This document shows positions 33,439 through 42,809 of a stretch of 64,000 nucleotides of DNA, piece by piece. Position numbers and translations under genes: made by a program. Origin of the DNA: Bauldia sp. (GTDB lineage Bacteria > Pseudomonadota > Alphaproteobacteria > Rhizobiales > Kaistiaceae); assembly GCA_026126025.1 (NCBI GenBank), contig JAHCJZ010000001.1, positions 124,001-188,000 of the forward strand, in the 5' to 3' direction. Below the pieces are notes generated by a model that was not told the origin of the DNA, did not search any database, and worked only from the letters and a program-made list of their open reading frames with translations. The first letter of the stretch is position 1. Every line of letters starts with the position of its first letter.

Positions 33439-35423
33439 TCGTCGAGCTCGGCCATTTCGCGCTGATCCTCGCGGCGGCGGTCGCGCTGGCGCAGGGCGTG
33501 CTGCCGATCGTCGGCGCCCGCCGCGGCGACGAGCGCCTGATGGCCGTGGCGCCCTATGCCGCGATCACCCAGTTCCTCCTCATCGGCATCGCCTTCGCGG
33601 TGCTGATGCGGTCCTACATCGTGTCGGACTTCTCGGTCCTCAACGTCGTCCAGAACTCGCACACCGACAAGCCGCTCCTCTACAAGATCACCGGCGTGTG
33701 GGGGAACCACGAGGGCTCGATGCTCCTCTGGGTCCTCATCCTCGCGCTGTTCGGCGCGCTGGTCGGCGCATTCGGCCGCAACCTGCCGCAGCGCCTCAAG
33801 GCGACGGTGCTGTCGGTGCAGGCGTGGATCGGGGTCTCGTTCCTTGCCTTCATCCTGACCACGTCGAACCCGTTCCTGCGGGTCGCCATGCCGCCGCTCC
33901 AGGGCAACGACCTCAACCCGGTGCTGCAGGACATCGGCCTCGCGATCCACCCGCCGCTCCTCTACATCGGCTATGTCGGCTGCTCGATCTCGTTCGCCTT
34001 CGCGGTCGCCGCGCTGATCGACGGCAAGATCGACGCCGCCTGGGCGCGCTGGGTCAGGCCGTGGACGCTCGGCGCCTGGCTCTTCCTCACCGTCGGCATC
34101 GCGATGGGCTCCTACTGGGCCTATTACGAGCTCGGCTGGGGCGGCTTCTGGTTCTGGGATCCGGTCGAGAACTCGTCCTTCATGCCGTGGCTCGCCGCTA
34201 CCGCGCTCCTCCACTCCGCCGTGGTGATGGAGAAGCGGAACGCGCTCCGCATCTGGACGGTGCTCCTCGCCATCCTCACCTTCAGCCTCAGCCTCCTCGG
34301 CACCTTCCTGGTGCGCTCCGGCGTCCTCACCTCGGTCCACACCTTCGCGGTATCGCCGAGCCGCGGCCTCTTCATCCTCGCGATCCTCGTGATCTTCATC
34401 GGCGGCTCGCTCGCGCTCTTCGCCTTCCGCGCCCAGTCGCTGAGCCAGGGCGGCATCTTCGCGCCGATCAGCCGCGAAGGCGCCCTCGTTCTCAACAACC
34501 TCTTCCTCACCGCCGCCGCGGCGACCGTGCTGGTCGGCACGCTCTACCCCCTCCTCGTCGAGGCGATCACCGGCGACCGCAGCGTCTCGGTCGGGCCGCC
34601 CTTCTTCAACCTCGTCTTCACGCCGCTCGTCGTCCCGCTGTTGCTGGCCGTCCCGTTCGGTCCGCTGCTCGCCTGGAAACGGGGCGACCTCTACGCCGCC
34701 GCGCAGCGCCTGATGGTGGCGTTCGGCGCCGCCCTGGTGGGTGTCGTCCTGGTGCTGGTGCTCGCCGGCTTCGACGAGGTGCTCGCCGCCTTCGGCATCG
34801 GCATCGCGATCTGGCTCATCGTCGGCGCGCTGTCCGAGCTCGCCTCCCGCGCCCAGTTCGGCCAGCGCCCGCTGTCGGTCTCGCTCGCCCGCCTCGCCGG
34901 CCTGCCTCGCTCCGCCTTCGGCATGACGCTGGCGCATCTCGGCGTCGGCCTCACCGTCCTCGGCATCGTCGCCTCCACCACGTGGAACGAGGAGGTCATC
35001 GTCGACATGACGCCGGGCGAGACGATCATCGTCGGCGGCAGGGCGTTGACCCTCGACGGCTACCGCATCGAGGACACCGCGAACTACAGCAGCCAGATCG
35101 CGCGCTTCACCCTGCGCGACGGCGACCGCGTCCTCTCCGCGATCGAGACCGAGGTCCGCCTCTTCACGTCGCGCCCCGGCGAGGTCACCACCGAGGCCGG
35201 CATCCGGACCTTCGGCTTCTCGCAGCTCTACGTGTCGCGCGGCGAGCTGACTGCCGAGGGCGTCCTGACCGTTCGCGCCTTCTGGAAGCCGCTCGTCACC
35301 CTGATCTGGCTCGGTGCGGTCGTGATGGCGATCGGCGGGCTCCTGTCGCTTTCCGACCGGCGGCTGCGGGTCGGCGCGCCGAAGCCGGCCCGCGGTGGCC
35401 ATGTCGTCGCGCCGGCGGAGTAG
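33435..35423 (+). CDS. ccmF: haem lyase subunit CcmF
   Basis: A 662-residue polytopic membrane protein. The WWD-type haem-binding region GWGGFWFWDPVENSSFMPWL and the preceding KITGVWGNHEGSMLLWVLIL are strongly conserved. CcmF (CycK) removes the haem from CcmE and, with CcmH, attaches it to the CxxCH motif of apocytochrome c. About 13-15 membrane helices; a periplasmic domain lies near the C-terminus (TPGETIIVGGRALTLDG). Confidence 0.97.
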   Translation: MIVELGHFALILAAAVALAQGVLPIVGARRGDERLMAVAPYAAITQFLLIGIAFAVLMRSYIVSDFSVLNVVQNSHTDKPLLYKITGVWGNHEGSMLLWVLILALFGALVGAFGRNLPQRLKATVLSVQAWIGVSFLAFILTTSNPFLRVAMPPLQGNDLNPVLQDIGLAIHPPLLYIGYVGCSISFAFAVAALIDGKIDAAWARWVRPWTLGAWLFLTVGIAMGSYWAYYELGWGGFWFWDPVENSSFMPWLAATALLHSAVVMEKRNALRIWTVLLAILTFSLSLLGTFLVRSGVLTSVHTFAVSPSRGLFILAILVIFIGGSLALFAFRAQSLSQGGIFAPISREGALVLNNLFLTAAAATVLVGTLYPLLVEAITGDRSVSVGPPFFNLVFTPLVVPLLLAVPFGPLLAWKRGDLYAAAQRLMVAFGAALVGVVLVLVLAGFDEVLAAFGIGIAIWLIVGALSELASRAQFGQRPLSVSLARLAGLPRSAFGMTLAHLGVGLTVLGIVASTTWNEEVIVDMTPGETIIVGGRALTLDGYRIEDTANYSSQIARFTLRDGDRVLSAIETEVRLFTSRPGEVTTEAGIRTFGFSQLYVSRGELTAEGVLTVRAFWKPLVTLIWLGAVVMAIGGLLSLSDRRLRVGAPKPARGGHVVAPAE

Positions 35424-35427
35424 CGCG

Positions 35428-35898
35428 GTGCGCCGCGTCGTCGCCGCGCTCGCACTCTTCGTCGGCCTTGCCGCAGGGCCGGCTTACGCCGTGCTGCCCG
35501 ACGAGATGCTGGACGATCCCGTCCTCGAGGAGCGCGCGCGCAATCTCTCGGCCGAGCTGCGCTGCATGGTCTGCCAGAACAACTCGATCGACGAATCGAC
35601 CGCGGAGATCGCACGCGACCTCCGGGTCCTCCTGCGCGAGCGGATCGTCGCCGGCGACACCGACCAGCAGGTCCTCGACTTCCTCGTCGCGCGCTATGGC
35701 GAATACATCCTCCTCAAGCCGCGCTTCAGCGCCACGACGCTGATCCTGTGGATCACCCCCGCCGTGGCTTTGGTCGGCGGCACCATCCTCGCCGTCGCGA
35801 CGGTGCGGCGGCGGGCTGCTGGGGGTTCGGGTCCCGAGCTGACGGCCGACGAGGAACGCCGGCTCAAGCGCCTGATGGACGAGCCGCCATCCGCGTAG
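35428..35898 (+). CDS. ccmH: cytochrome c maturation protein CcmH
   Basis: About 156 residues from GTG 35428; upstream alternatives are ATG 35401 and GTG 35395. The chosen start gives a normal signal peptide (VRRVVAALALFVGLAAGPAYA) and follows GGCGGAG. LRCMVCQNNSIDESTAEIARDLR has the redox CxxC that reduces apocytochrome c for haem ligation. One C-terminal membrane helix (TLILWITPAVALVGGTIL). It is the last gene of the ccm operon (CycL). Confidence 0.93.
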   Translation: MRRVVAALALFVGLAAGPAYAVLPDEMLDDPVLEERARNLSAELRCMVCQNNSIDESTAEIARDLRVLLRERIVAGDTDQQVLDFLVARYGEYILLKPRFSATTLILWITPAVALVGGTILAVATVRRRAAGGSGPELTADEERRLKRLMDEPPSA

Positions 35899-35924
35899 CC
35901 AGGGGATACAGGGCAAACCACCCG

Positions 35925-36003
35925 CTCACTCCCGCGCAGGCGGGAGTCCATGCGTCGAGCGCGGTGCCCGCCGGTGGATTCCCGCCTGCGCGGGAATGAG
36001 CAG
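35925..36003. repeat. inverted repeat of the CTCCCGCGCAGGCGGGAG type
   Basis: Two self-complementary units, ACTCCCGCGCAGGCGGGAGT and ATTCCCGCCTGCGCGGGAAT, are also complementary to each other and are separated by a 30-bp spacer. It resembles the CATTCCGGCG... family at 16936-17024. It could act as a transcript end for the ccm operon. Confidence 0.7.
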
Positions 36004-36134
36004 GTCCGGGAATGCCCCCTGACATTACCGAGGTTTAATCTCCCCGACAGGCGGCCGTAAGGTCGGCCCTCCCATAGTCGCGGCGATCGCCGGGCCGCCC
36101 CCCGCCTGGCGTCGACCGAATTTGGGAGACTGAC

Positions 36135-37595
36135 GTGACTTATACCCCCCTTGCCGACACCCGTCGGCGCTTTCCGCGGGCGCTGCTGTTCGGCACCGCC
36201 ACCGCCGCGCTGATCGCCGGCGCCGTCATCGGCGGCGCGCTTCCCCCCGCCACCTCGGCGCTCGCCGAGCCTGTCACCATCGAGCAGCCGGTCGAGCTGC
36301 CGAGCTTCGCCGATGTCGTCGAGGCCGTCGGGCCCGCCGTCGTCGGCATCCGCGTCCGCGGCCTCAGCGAGCCGCGGTCGATCTTCAATTTCGAGGGCCT
36401 GCCGGAGAATTCCCCGCTGGAGCGGTTCTTCGAGGGCCTCCCCGACATGCAGCAGGATCCGGTCCCGACCATGGGCCTCGGCTCCGGTTTCTTCGTCTCC
36501 GAGGACGGCTATGTCGTCACCAACAACCACGTCGTCGACGACGCGACCGAGTTCACCATCATCATGAATGACGGCGCCGAATATCCGGCCCGGCTGATCG
36601 GCACCGACCCGCAGACCGACCTTGCGCTGCTCAAGGTCGATGCCGAGCGCGAGTTCACCTACGTCCAGTTCGCACCCGACACGCCGCGCGTCGGCGACTG
36701 GGTGCTCGCCGTCGGCACGCCCTTCGGCCTCGGCGGCACCGTGACCGCCGGCATCGTGTCGGCGAACGGCCGCCAGATCAGCAACAATGCCTATGACGAC
36801 TTCCTGCAGATCGACGCCGCCATCAACCGCGGCAATTCCGGCGGCCCGACCTTCAACCTCTCCGGCGAGGTGGTCGGCATCGCCACCGCGATCTACTCGC
36901 CGACCGGCACCAATGTCGGCATCGCCTTCGCGGTCCCGGCCGACGTCGCCGCAGCCGTCATCGACGACCTTCGCGACCATGGCGCGGTGCTCCGCGGCTG
37001 GCTCGGCGTGACGATCCAGTCGGTCTCCGCCGAGATCGCCTCCGCGCTCGACCTCCCCGAGGCGTCCGGCGCTCTGGTCTCCGAGCCGGCCGACGGCAGC
37101 CCGGCGGACGAAGCCGGCGTCGAGATCGGCGACGTGATCCTCAGGGTCGACGAGCATGTCGTGGCCGATTCCGGCGACCTCGCCCGCACCATCGGCGCGA
37201 TCGATCCGGACACCGAGGTGACGCTGACGATCTGGCGCGACGGCGCCGAGATCACCCTGCCGGTTGTGCTTGGGACCCTGCCGAGCGCGGACCGCCAGGC
37301 CGCCGTGCAACGGCCGCCGGTGCAGAACGAGCCGGCGGAGTCGGTCGGCCTCGGCATGGCGGTCGGCACCGGCCGCGGCGGCCAGCCGACGGTGGCCGAC
37401 CTTAACCGCAACGGCCTCGCCGCCGCCTACGGCCTTCGCCCCGGCGACGCGATCATCGCCATCAACAACGAGGAAATGGAAACGCCCCAGGAGGTGGTCG
37501 ATACCATCGAAGCCGCCCGGGAGGCCGGCCGCGAGGCGATCCTCTTCCGGGTCGAGCGGAACGGCACGACCCTTCACTTCGCCGTGCCGCTCTAG
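36135..37595 (+). CDS. DegP/DegQ-family periplasmic serine protease
   Basis: A 486-residue Do-type protease with an N-terminal export segment (RALLFGTATAALIAGAVIGG). The trypsin-like domain has His in TNNHVVDD, Asp in DPQTDLALLKV and Ser in AINRGNSGGPTFN; two PDZ domains follow (RGWLGVTIQSVS and LGMAVGTGRG...PGDAIIAIN). It degrades misfolded envelope proteins. GTG 36135 follows GGGAGA. Location after ccmH and before a two-component pair matches the rhizobial degP locus. Confidence 0.93.
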   Translation: MTYTPLADTRRRFPRALLFGTATAALIAGAVIGGALPPATSALAEPVTIEQPVELPSFADVVEAVGPAVVGIRVRGLSEPRSIFNFEGLPENSPLERFFEGLPDMQQDPVPTMGLGSGFFVSEDGYVVTNNHVVDDATEFTIIMNDGAEYPARLIGTDPQTDLALLKVDAEREFTYVQFAPDTPRVGDWVLAVGTPFGLGGTVTAGIVSANGRQISNNAYDDFLQIDAAINRGNSGGPTFNLSGEVVGIATAIYSPTGTNVGIAFAVPADVAAAVIDDLRDHGAVLRGWLGVTIQSVSAEIASALDLPEASGALVSEPADGSPADEAGVEIGDVILRVDEHVVADSGDLARTIGAIDPDTEVTLTIWRDGAEITLPVVLGTLPSADRQAAVQRPPVQNEPAESVGLGMAVGTGRGGQPTVADLNRNGLAAAYGLRPGDAIIAINNEEMETPQEVVDTIEAAREAGREAILFRVERNGTTLHFAVPL

Positions 37596-37615
37596 GCGCG
37601 GCCGATGGACCGGGC

Positions 37616-37687
37616 GGGAGCGTGCCCGTGTCGCCCCCCGAAGCGCTCCCGCTGGTGACGACGGCAGGCCGGTTTCCGGCCTGCCGT
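37616..37687 (+). terminator. two strong hairpins after the protease gene
   Basis: GGGAGCG (37616-37622) pairs with CGCTCCC (37644-37650). A second hairpin has a perfect 12-bp stem, ACGGCAGGCCGG (37661-37672) with CCGGCCTGCCGT (37676-37687), and a TTT loop. Only a short CTTT follows, so this may be a Rho-independent-like or mRNA 3'-protecting structure. Confidence 0.55.
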
Positions 37688-37740
37688 CCGCCTTTCCGCG
37701 ACGGCTGACCCGAAGCCGCGCGGGTCCTATCTTAGAGCCG

Positions 37741-38421
37741 ATGCGAATCCTGCTGGTCGAGGACGACAGGGAAACGGCCGCCTATCTCGTGCGCGCCTTG
37801 CGCGAGGCCGGCCACGTTCCCGAACACACCGCCGACGGCGCCAGCGGCGCCGAGATGGCGCTCGGCGGCGGCTATGACGTGCTCGTGGTCGACCGCATGC
37901 TGCCCGGCCGCGACGGCCTCTCGATCATCGAGGAGCTTCGCGCCACCGGCGACCACACCCCGGCGCTCATCCTGTCCGCGCTCGGCCAGGTCGACGACCG
38001 GGTGAAGGGTCTTCGCGCCGGCGGCGACGACTACCTCGCCAAGCCCTACGCCCTGTCCGAGCTGCTGGCGCGCATCGAGGTGCTGGCGCGCCGCCGCCGC
38101 CAGGGCGATGGCGATGTGGTCTACCGCGTCGGCGACCTCGAGCTCGACCGGCTCTCGCACGCCGTCGCCCGCGCCGGCCAGGCGATCCCGCTCCAGCCGC
38201 GCGAGTTCCGCCTCCTCGAATATCTCATGAAGAACGCGGGAAAGGTGGTCACGCGCACGATGCTGCTGGAGAATGTCTGGGATTATCATTTCGACCCCCA
38301 GACCAACGTCATCGACGTGCACATCTCACGCCTTCGCGCCAAGATCGACAAGGGCTTCGAGGAGCCGCTGCTGCAGACCGTGCGCGGCGCCGGCTACATG
38401 ATCCGTGACCCCCGTCGCTAG
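37741..38421 (+). CDS. OmpR-family response regulator
   Basis: A 226-residue regulator: acidic pocket ED at 7-8, phospho-acceptor Asp51 (VVDRMLPGRDGLS), KPYALSELLARIEVL, and a C-terminal winged helix (QPREFRLLEYLMKNAGKVV, NVIDVHISRLRAKID). The sequence resembles copper- or tricarboxylate-type regulators, but the signal is unknown. ATG 37741 gives the standard MRILLVEDD opening. It overlaps its kinase by 17 bp. In rhizobia this pair lies between degP and glnE, as here. Confidence 0.9.
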   Translation: MRILLVEDDRETAAYLVRALREAGHVPEHTADGASGAEMALGGGYDVLVVDRMLPGRDGLSIIEELRATGDHTPALILSALGQVDDRVKGLRAGGDDYLAKPYALSELLARIEVLARRRRQGDGDVVYRVGDLELDRLSHAVARAGQAIPLQPREFRLLEYLMKNAGKVVTRTMLLENVWDYHFDPQTNVIDVHISRLRAKIDKGFEEPLLQTVRGAGYMIRDPRR

Positions 38422-39793
38422 GATCGCCAAGACGACGGCGTTCAAGCTGTCGGCCGTCTATCTCCTCGTCTTCTCCGCCTTCGCGCTGATCTTCGTCTTC
38501 TCGATCAGCTACACCGCGAGCGAGGTGCTCAACGGCCAGCTCGCCGATTCGGTCGAGGAGGAGATCCTCAACCTCGCCGATCCTTGGAACGACGGCGGCG
38601 TCTATGCCCTGATCGCCGCGATCCAGGAGCGGAGCAGCCGGCCCGGCGCCGCGCTCTACCTCCTCGTCGACCCGATGGGGCGGCTCCTCGCCGGCAACGT
38701 GACCCGCGTGTCGGGCGATCTCCTCGCCGACGCCGTGCGGGGACCGATCACCACGGTCTATTTCGACACCGCGGAGAACCAGCGCGAGGCGGTCATCCGC
38801 GCCGTCCGCCTCGGCGGCGGCTATACGCTGCTCGTCGGCCGCGACATCGCCGAGAGCGAGCGCTTCGGCAGCGTCATCCGCACCGCGCTGATCCTCGCAG
38901 GCGCGCTCCTCATCGCGCTGGCGATGGGGAGCTGGTTCTTCGTCAGCCGCCGCGTGCTGAAACGGATCGACGCCGTCTCCGACGCAACCCGCCGCATCAT
39001 GGCCGGCGACCTCTCCGGCCGGCTCGAAGTCCTCGGCACCGACGACGAGTTCGACCGGCTCGCGGCGAGCCTCAACGCGATGCTGGAGCGCATCGAGCAT
39101 CTCCTCAGCGGCCTCAGGAGCGTCTCCGACAACATCGCGCACGACCTCAAGACGCCGCTGACGCGAATGCGGAACCGCATCGAGACGGCACTCGGTGCCG
39201 CCCCCGACAGCGACGCGCAGCGCGCCGTCCTGCAGGACACGATCGACGAGGCCGACCAGCTCATCCGCACCTTCAACGCCCTCCTCATGATCTCCCGCAT
39301 CGAGGCGGGCGCCCCGCAGGAGGCGCGCGAGCTGGTCGACCTTGCGGTGGTGGCCGCCGATGTCGGCGAGCTCTACGGCCCGGCGGCGGAGGAGGCCGGC
39401 GCGACGCTGACCGTCTCCGCGGAGGGGCCGCTCAATGTCCGCGGCAATCGCGAGCTCCTTGGCCAGGCGCTGGCGAATCTGATCGACAACGCGCTGAAAT
39501 ATGCTGGCGGCGCCGGCCGCGAGCCGCGTATCGCGGTGACGGCGGCGCGGGATGGAGGCGATGTGGTGGTGACCGTGACGGACAACGGCCCCGGCATTCC
39601 CGAACGCGACCGCGAGCGCGTCTTCGGGCGGTTCGTGCGCCTGGAGGAAAGCCGCTCGACGCCGGGGACCGGCCTCGGGCTGAGCCTCGTCGCGGCGGTC
39701 GTCACGCTCCACGGCGGAACCGTGACCCTCGGCGACGCTGCGCCGGGCCTCGCGGTTGCGATCCGCCTTCCGGCTGCGGTGGACACGCCGTGA
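38405..39793 (+). CDS. sensor histidine kinase partner of the upstream regulator
   Basis: A 462-residue kinase with two membrane helices (about 15-37 and 160-180), a periplasmic domain of about 120 residues, HAMP (VLKRIDAVSDATRRI), DHp with His246 in NIAHDLKTPLTRMRNRIE, and CA motifs NLIDNALKYA, DNGPGI and GTGLGLSLV. GTG 38405 lies inside the regulator gene. Its stop overlaps the glnE start as GTGA, so a signal may coordinate kinase and GlnE synthesis, though no functional link is known to me. Confidence 0.9.
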   Translation: MTPVARIAKTTAFKLSAVYLLVFSAFALIFVFSISYTASEVLNGQLADSVEEEILNLADPWNDGGVYALIAAIQERSSRPGAALYLLVDPMGRLLAGNVTRVSGDLLADAVRGPITTVYFDTAENQREAVIRAVRLGGGYTLLVGRDIAESERFGSVIRTALILAGALLIALAMGSWFFVSRRVLKRIDAVSDATRRIMAGDLSGRLEVLGTDDEFDRLAASLNAMLERIEHLLSGLRSVSDNIAHDLKTPLTRMRNRIETALGAAPDSDAQRAVLQDTIDEADQLIRTFNALLMISRIEAGAPQEARELVDLAVVAADVGELYGPAAEEAGATLTVSAEGPLNVRGNRELLGQALANLIDNALKYAGGAGREPRIAVTAARDGGDVVVTVTDNGPGIPERDRERVFGRFVRLEESRSTPGTGLGLSLVAAVVTLHGGTVTLGDAAPGLAVAIRLPAAVDTP

Positions 39794-42786
39794 AGGCGCC
39801 GCGTCGCGGCAAGGCCGGGAAGGCGGGCGGCGAGGGCGCTCTCGCCGACCGCATCCGCCCGTCGATCAGGGCGAGCGATGCGCGCCGCGCCAAACGCTGG
39901 CTCGCCGACCTCGATGCCGCGGCGCGTGAGGTGGGCGCGGAGGCGGCGCTGGCGCCACATCTCGCCGATCCGGACCGCGCGAAATTCCTCGCCGCGGTGA
40001 TGGACGACGCCCCGTTCCTCCGCAGCCTGATGCTCGATGATCCCGCGCGCCTCGGCCGGCTGCTCGGTGCTTCCCCCGAGGCGGGCCGCGATGCGGTGAT
40101 CGCGCGTGTCGCCAAGGCCTGGACCCTGGCCGAGCCCGAGATGATGGCGGCGCTTCGACAGGGCCGTGCCGAGCTCGCGCTGCTCGTCGCGCTCGCCGAT
40201 CTCGGCGGCGCCTGGGATGTCGAGGCCGTGATGGCGGCGCTCACCGCTTTTGCCGACGCCGCGGTCGGCGCCGCCGCCAGCTTCGCCCTCACAGCCGAGC
40301 ATACCGACGGCAAGGTCCGCCTGCCCGACCCGGCCAACCCGCAGGCCGGCAGCGGCTGGATCATCCTCGCCATGGGCAAGCACGGCGCGGGCGAGCTCAA
40401 CTACTCCAGCGACGTCGACCTCATCGTGCTCTACGATCCGCGCATCCTCCCGCGCGGCGAGGAGGTCGAGCCCGGCAAGCTGTTCGCGCGCATGACGCGG
40501 AAGGTCGTGCATCTCCTCGAGGAGCACACCGCCGACGGCTATGTGCTGCGCACCGACCTTCGCCTCCGCCCTGATCCGGGCTCGACGCCGATCGCGATCT
40601 CGGTCGACGCCGCGCTGCAATATTACGAGGACCGCGGCCAGAACTGGGAGCGCGCGGCGCTCATCAAGGCACGGCCGGTCGCCGGCGACATCGCGGCGGG
40701 GGAGGCGTTCCTCGCCGAGCTCTCCCCCTATATCTGGCGCAAATATCTCGACTACGCGGCGATCGCCGACATCCACTCGATCAAGCGCCAGATCCACGAT
40801 TATCGCGGCCACGCCACCGTGGCGATCGAGGGGCACAATCTCAAGCTCGGCCGGGGCGGCATCCGCGAGATCGAGTTCTTCGTCCAGACCCAGCAGCTGA
40901 TCGCCGGCGGGCGCAATCCCGAGCTCCGCGGCCGCCGCACCGTCGACATGCTGGCCGCGCTCGCCTCCGGCGGCTGGATCGACGCCGCGGCAGCCGAGTG
41001 GCTGACCGGCGCCTACCATGCGCTGCGCTCGGTCGAGCACCGGTTGCAGATGGTCGCGGACGAGCAGACCCACACTTTGCCCGAAGACCCCGAGCCGCTC
41101 GCCAACATCGCGCATCTCATGGGCCTTGCCGGCCGCGACAGGCTGGCCGCGCGCCTCCGGCCGATCCTGGAGGGCGTCGAGAAGCACTACGCCCGGCTGT
41201 TCGAGAGCGCGCCGAGCCTCGGCGCGGCCGGCGGCAGCCTGGTCTTCACCGGCGAGGACGACGACCCCGGCACGGTCGCCACGCTGGCCGGCCTCGGCTA
41301 TGGCGACCCGTCCGCGGTGATCCGCACCGTGCGCGGCTGGCACTATGGCCGCTATCCCGCGATGCGCTCGGCTACCGCCCGCGAGCGCCTCACCGAGCTG
41401 ACGCCGGCGCTCCTCCAGGCGCTCGCCGGCACTGACAGCGCCGACACCGCCTTCATCGCGTTCGACCGCTTCCTGTCGCGGATGCCGGCGGGGCTGCAGC
41501 TCTTCTCGCTGCTCGGCTCGAATCCCGGCCTGCTGACGCTCTTTGCCCGTATCCTCGGCACCGCGCCGCGCCTTGCCGACATCCTGACGCGGCGGCCCCA
41601 CGTCATCGACGGCGTGCTCGAGCCGGCCTTTTTCGGCCGGCTGCCCGACCGCGCCACGCTGGGCGAGCGGCTGCGGCTTTCGCTGACGGAAGCGCGCGGC
41701 TTCGAGGACATCCTCGACCGCTCGCGGGTGTTCGGTCAGGAGCAGGGTTTCCTGATCGGCGTTCGCATCCTCGCCGGCGCCGTCACCGCGAAGCAGGCCG
41801 GGGCCGCCTATGCCGACCTCGCCGACGTGCTCGCCGCCGAGCTCTTCGCCCGCACGCTGGCGGAGTTCGAGAAGGTCCACGGGCGCCTCGCCGGCGGCGC
41901 CGTCGTCCTCGTCGCGATGGGCAAGTTCGGCGGCCGCGAGATGACGGCGAATTCCGACCTCGACCTCATCCTGATCTACGACCACGCCGCCAGCGCATCC
42001 GCCTCGAACGGCGCCAAGCCGCTCGCCGGGAGCCAGTACTACACCCGCCTCACCCAGCGCTTCGTCGCCGCGCTGTCGGCGCCCACGGCCGAAGGCGCGC
42101 TCTACGAGGTCGACTTCCGGCTTCGCCCGTCGGGCAATGCCGGGCCGCTCGCCACCCGCATCGACGCCTTCACCGAATACCAGACCAAGGAGGCCTGGAC
42201 GTGGGAGCACATGGCGCTGACCCGGGCGCGCTGCGTCGCGGGCGCCGAAGCGCTGAAGAAGCGCGTCGACAGCGCGATCACCGGCATCCTCATCCGGCCG
42301 CGGCCGAAGAAGAAGCTCACGACCGACGTCATCGAGATGCGCGCGCTGGTCGAGGAGGAGATCGGCGGCAAGGGGCATTGGGACCTCAAGCAGGCGCCCG
42401 GCGGGCTGGTCGACGTCGAGTTCGTCGCCCAGTACCTCCAGCTCCTCCACGCCCATGACCACCTGGCGATCCTCAGCGTCGAGACCGAGGCGAGCCTCGC
42501 CGCGCTGCGGGACGCCAAGCTCCTGCCGCGCAAGGACGCCGACCTCCTCGTCACCGCGCTTCGCCTCTACCAGAACCTCCACCAGGTCCTCCGGCTCTGC
42601 GTCGACGAGGTCTTCGACCCCGCCACGGCGCCCCGCGAACTCCTCGACTTCCTCGCCCGCATCGGCGAAGCGCCGGACTTCGCCCGCCTCGACGCCGACC
42701 TCGTCGCGACGCAGCGGGCGGTCCGCGAGGCTTTCGAGCGCCTGATCGGCAAGCTGACGCCGGCGGAAGGCCCCGCGATCCGCTGA
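39790..42786 (+). CDS. glnE: bifunctional glutamine synthetase adenylyltransferase/deadenylase
   Basis: A 998-residue two-domain nucleotidyltransferase that adds AMP to, and removes it from, glutamine synthetase in response to PII. The N-terminal catalytic motif is ELNYSSDVDLIVLYD and the C-terminal one REMTANSDLDLILIYD, each with G/S-x-D-x-D metal ligands. Regulatory helical segments separate and follow them. GTG 39790 overlaps the kinase stop. No glnA or glnB is in the window. Confidence 0.96.
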   Translation: MKAPRRGKAGKAGGEGALADRIRPSIRASDARRAKRWLADLDAAAREVGAEAALAPHLADPDRAKFLAAVMDDAPFLRSLMLDDPARLGRLLGASPEAGRDAVIARVAKAWTLAEPEMMAALRQGRAELALLVALADLGGAWDVEAVMAALTAFADAAVGAAASFALTAEHTDGKVRLPDPANPQAGSGWIILAMGKHGAGELNYSSDVDLIVLYDPRILPRGEEVEPGKLFARMTRKVVHLLEEHTADGYVLRTDLRLRPDPGSTPIAISVDAALQYYEDRGQNWERAALIKARPVAGDIAAGEAFLAELSPYIWRKYLDYAAIADIHSIKRQIHDYRGHATVAIEGHNLKLGRGGIREIEFFVQTQQLIAGGRNPELRGRRTVDMLAALASGGWIDAAAAEWLTGAYHALRSVEHRLQMVADEQTHTLPEDPEPLANIAHLMGLAGRDRLAARLRPILEGVEKHYARLFESAPSLGAAGGSLVFTGEDDDPGTVATLAGLGYGDPSAVIRTVRGWHYGRYPAMRSATARERLTELTPALLQALAGTDSADTAFIAFDRFLSRMPAGLQLFSLLGSNPGLLTLFARILGTAPRLADILTRRPHVIDGVLEPAFFGRLPDRATLGERLRLSLTEARGFEDILDRSRVFGQEQGFLIGVRILAGAVTAKQAGAAYADLADVLAAELFARTLAEFEKVHGRLAGGAVVLVAMGKFGGREMTANSDLDLILIYDHAASASASNGAKPLAGSQYYTRLTQRFVAALSAPTAEGALYEVDFRLRPSGNAGPLATRIDAFTEYQTKEAWTWEHMALTRARCVAGAEALKKRVDSAITGILIRPRPKKKLTTDVIEMRALVEEEIGGKGHWDLKQAPGGLVDVEFVAQYLQLLHAHDHLAILSVETEASLAALRDAKLLPRKDADLLVTALRLYQNLHQVLRLCVDEVFDPATAPRELLDFLARIGEAPDFARLDADLVATQRAVREAFERLIGKLTPAEGPAIR

Positions 42787-42809
42787 TCGCGAGGCCCGTT
42801 CGCGAGGGG

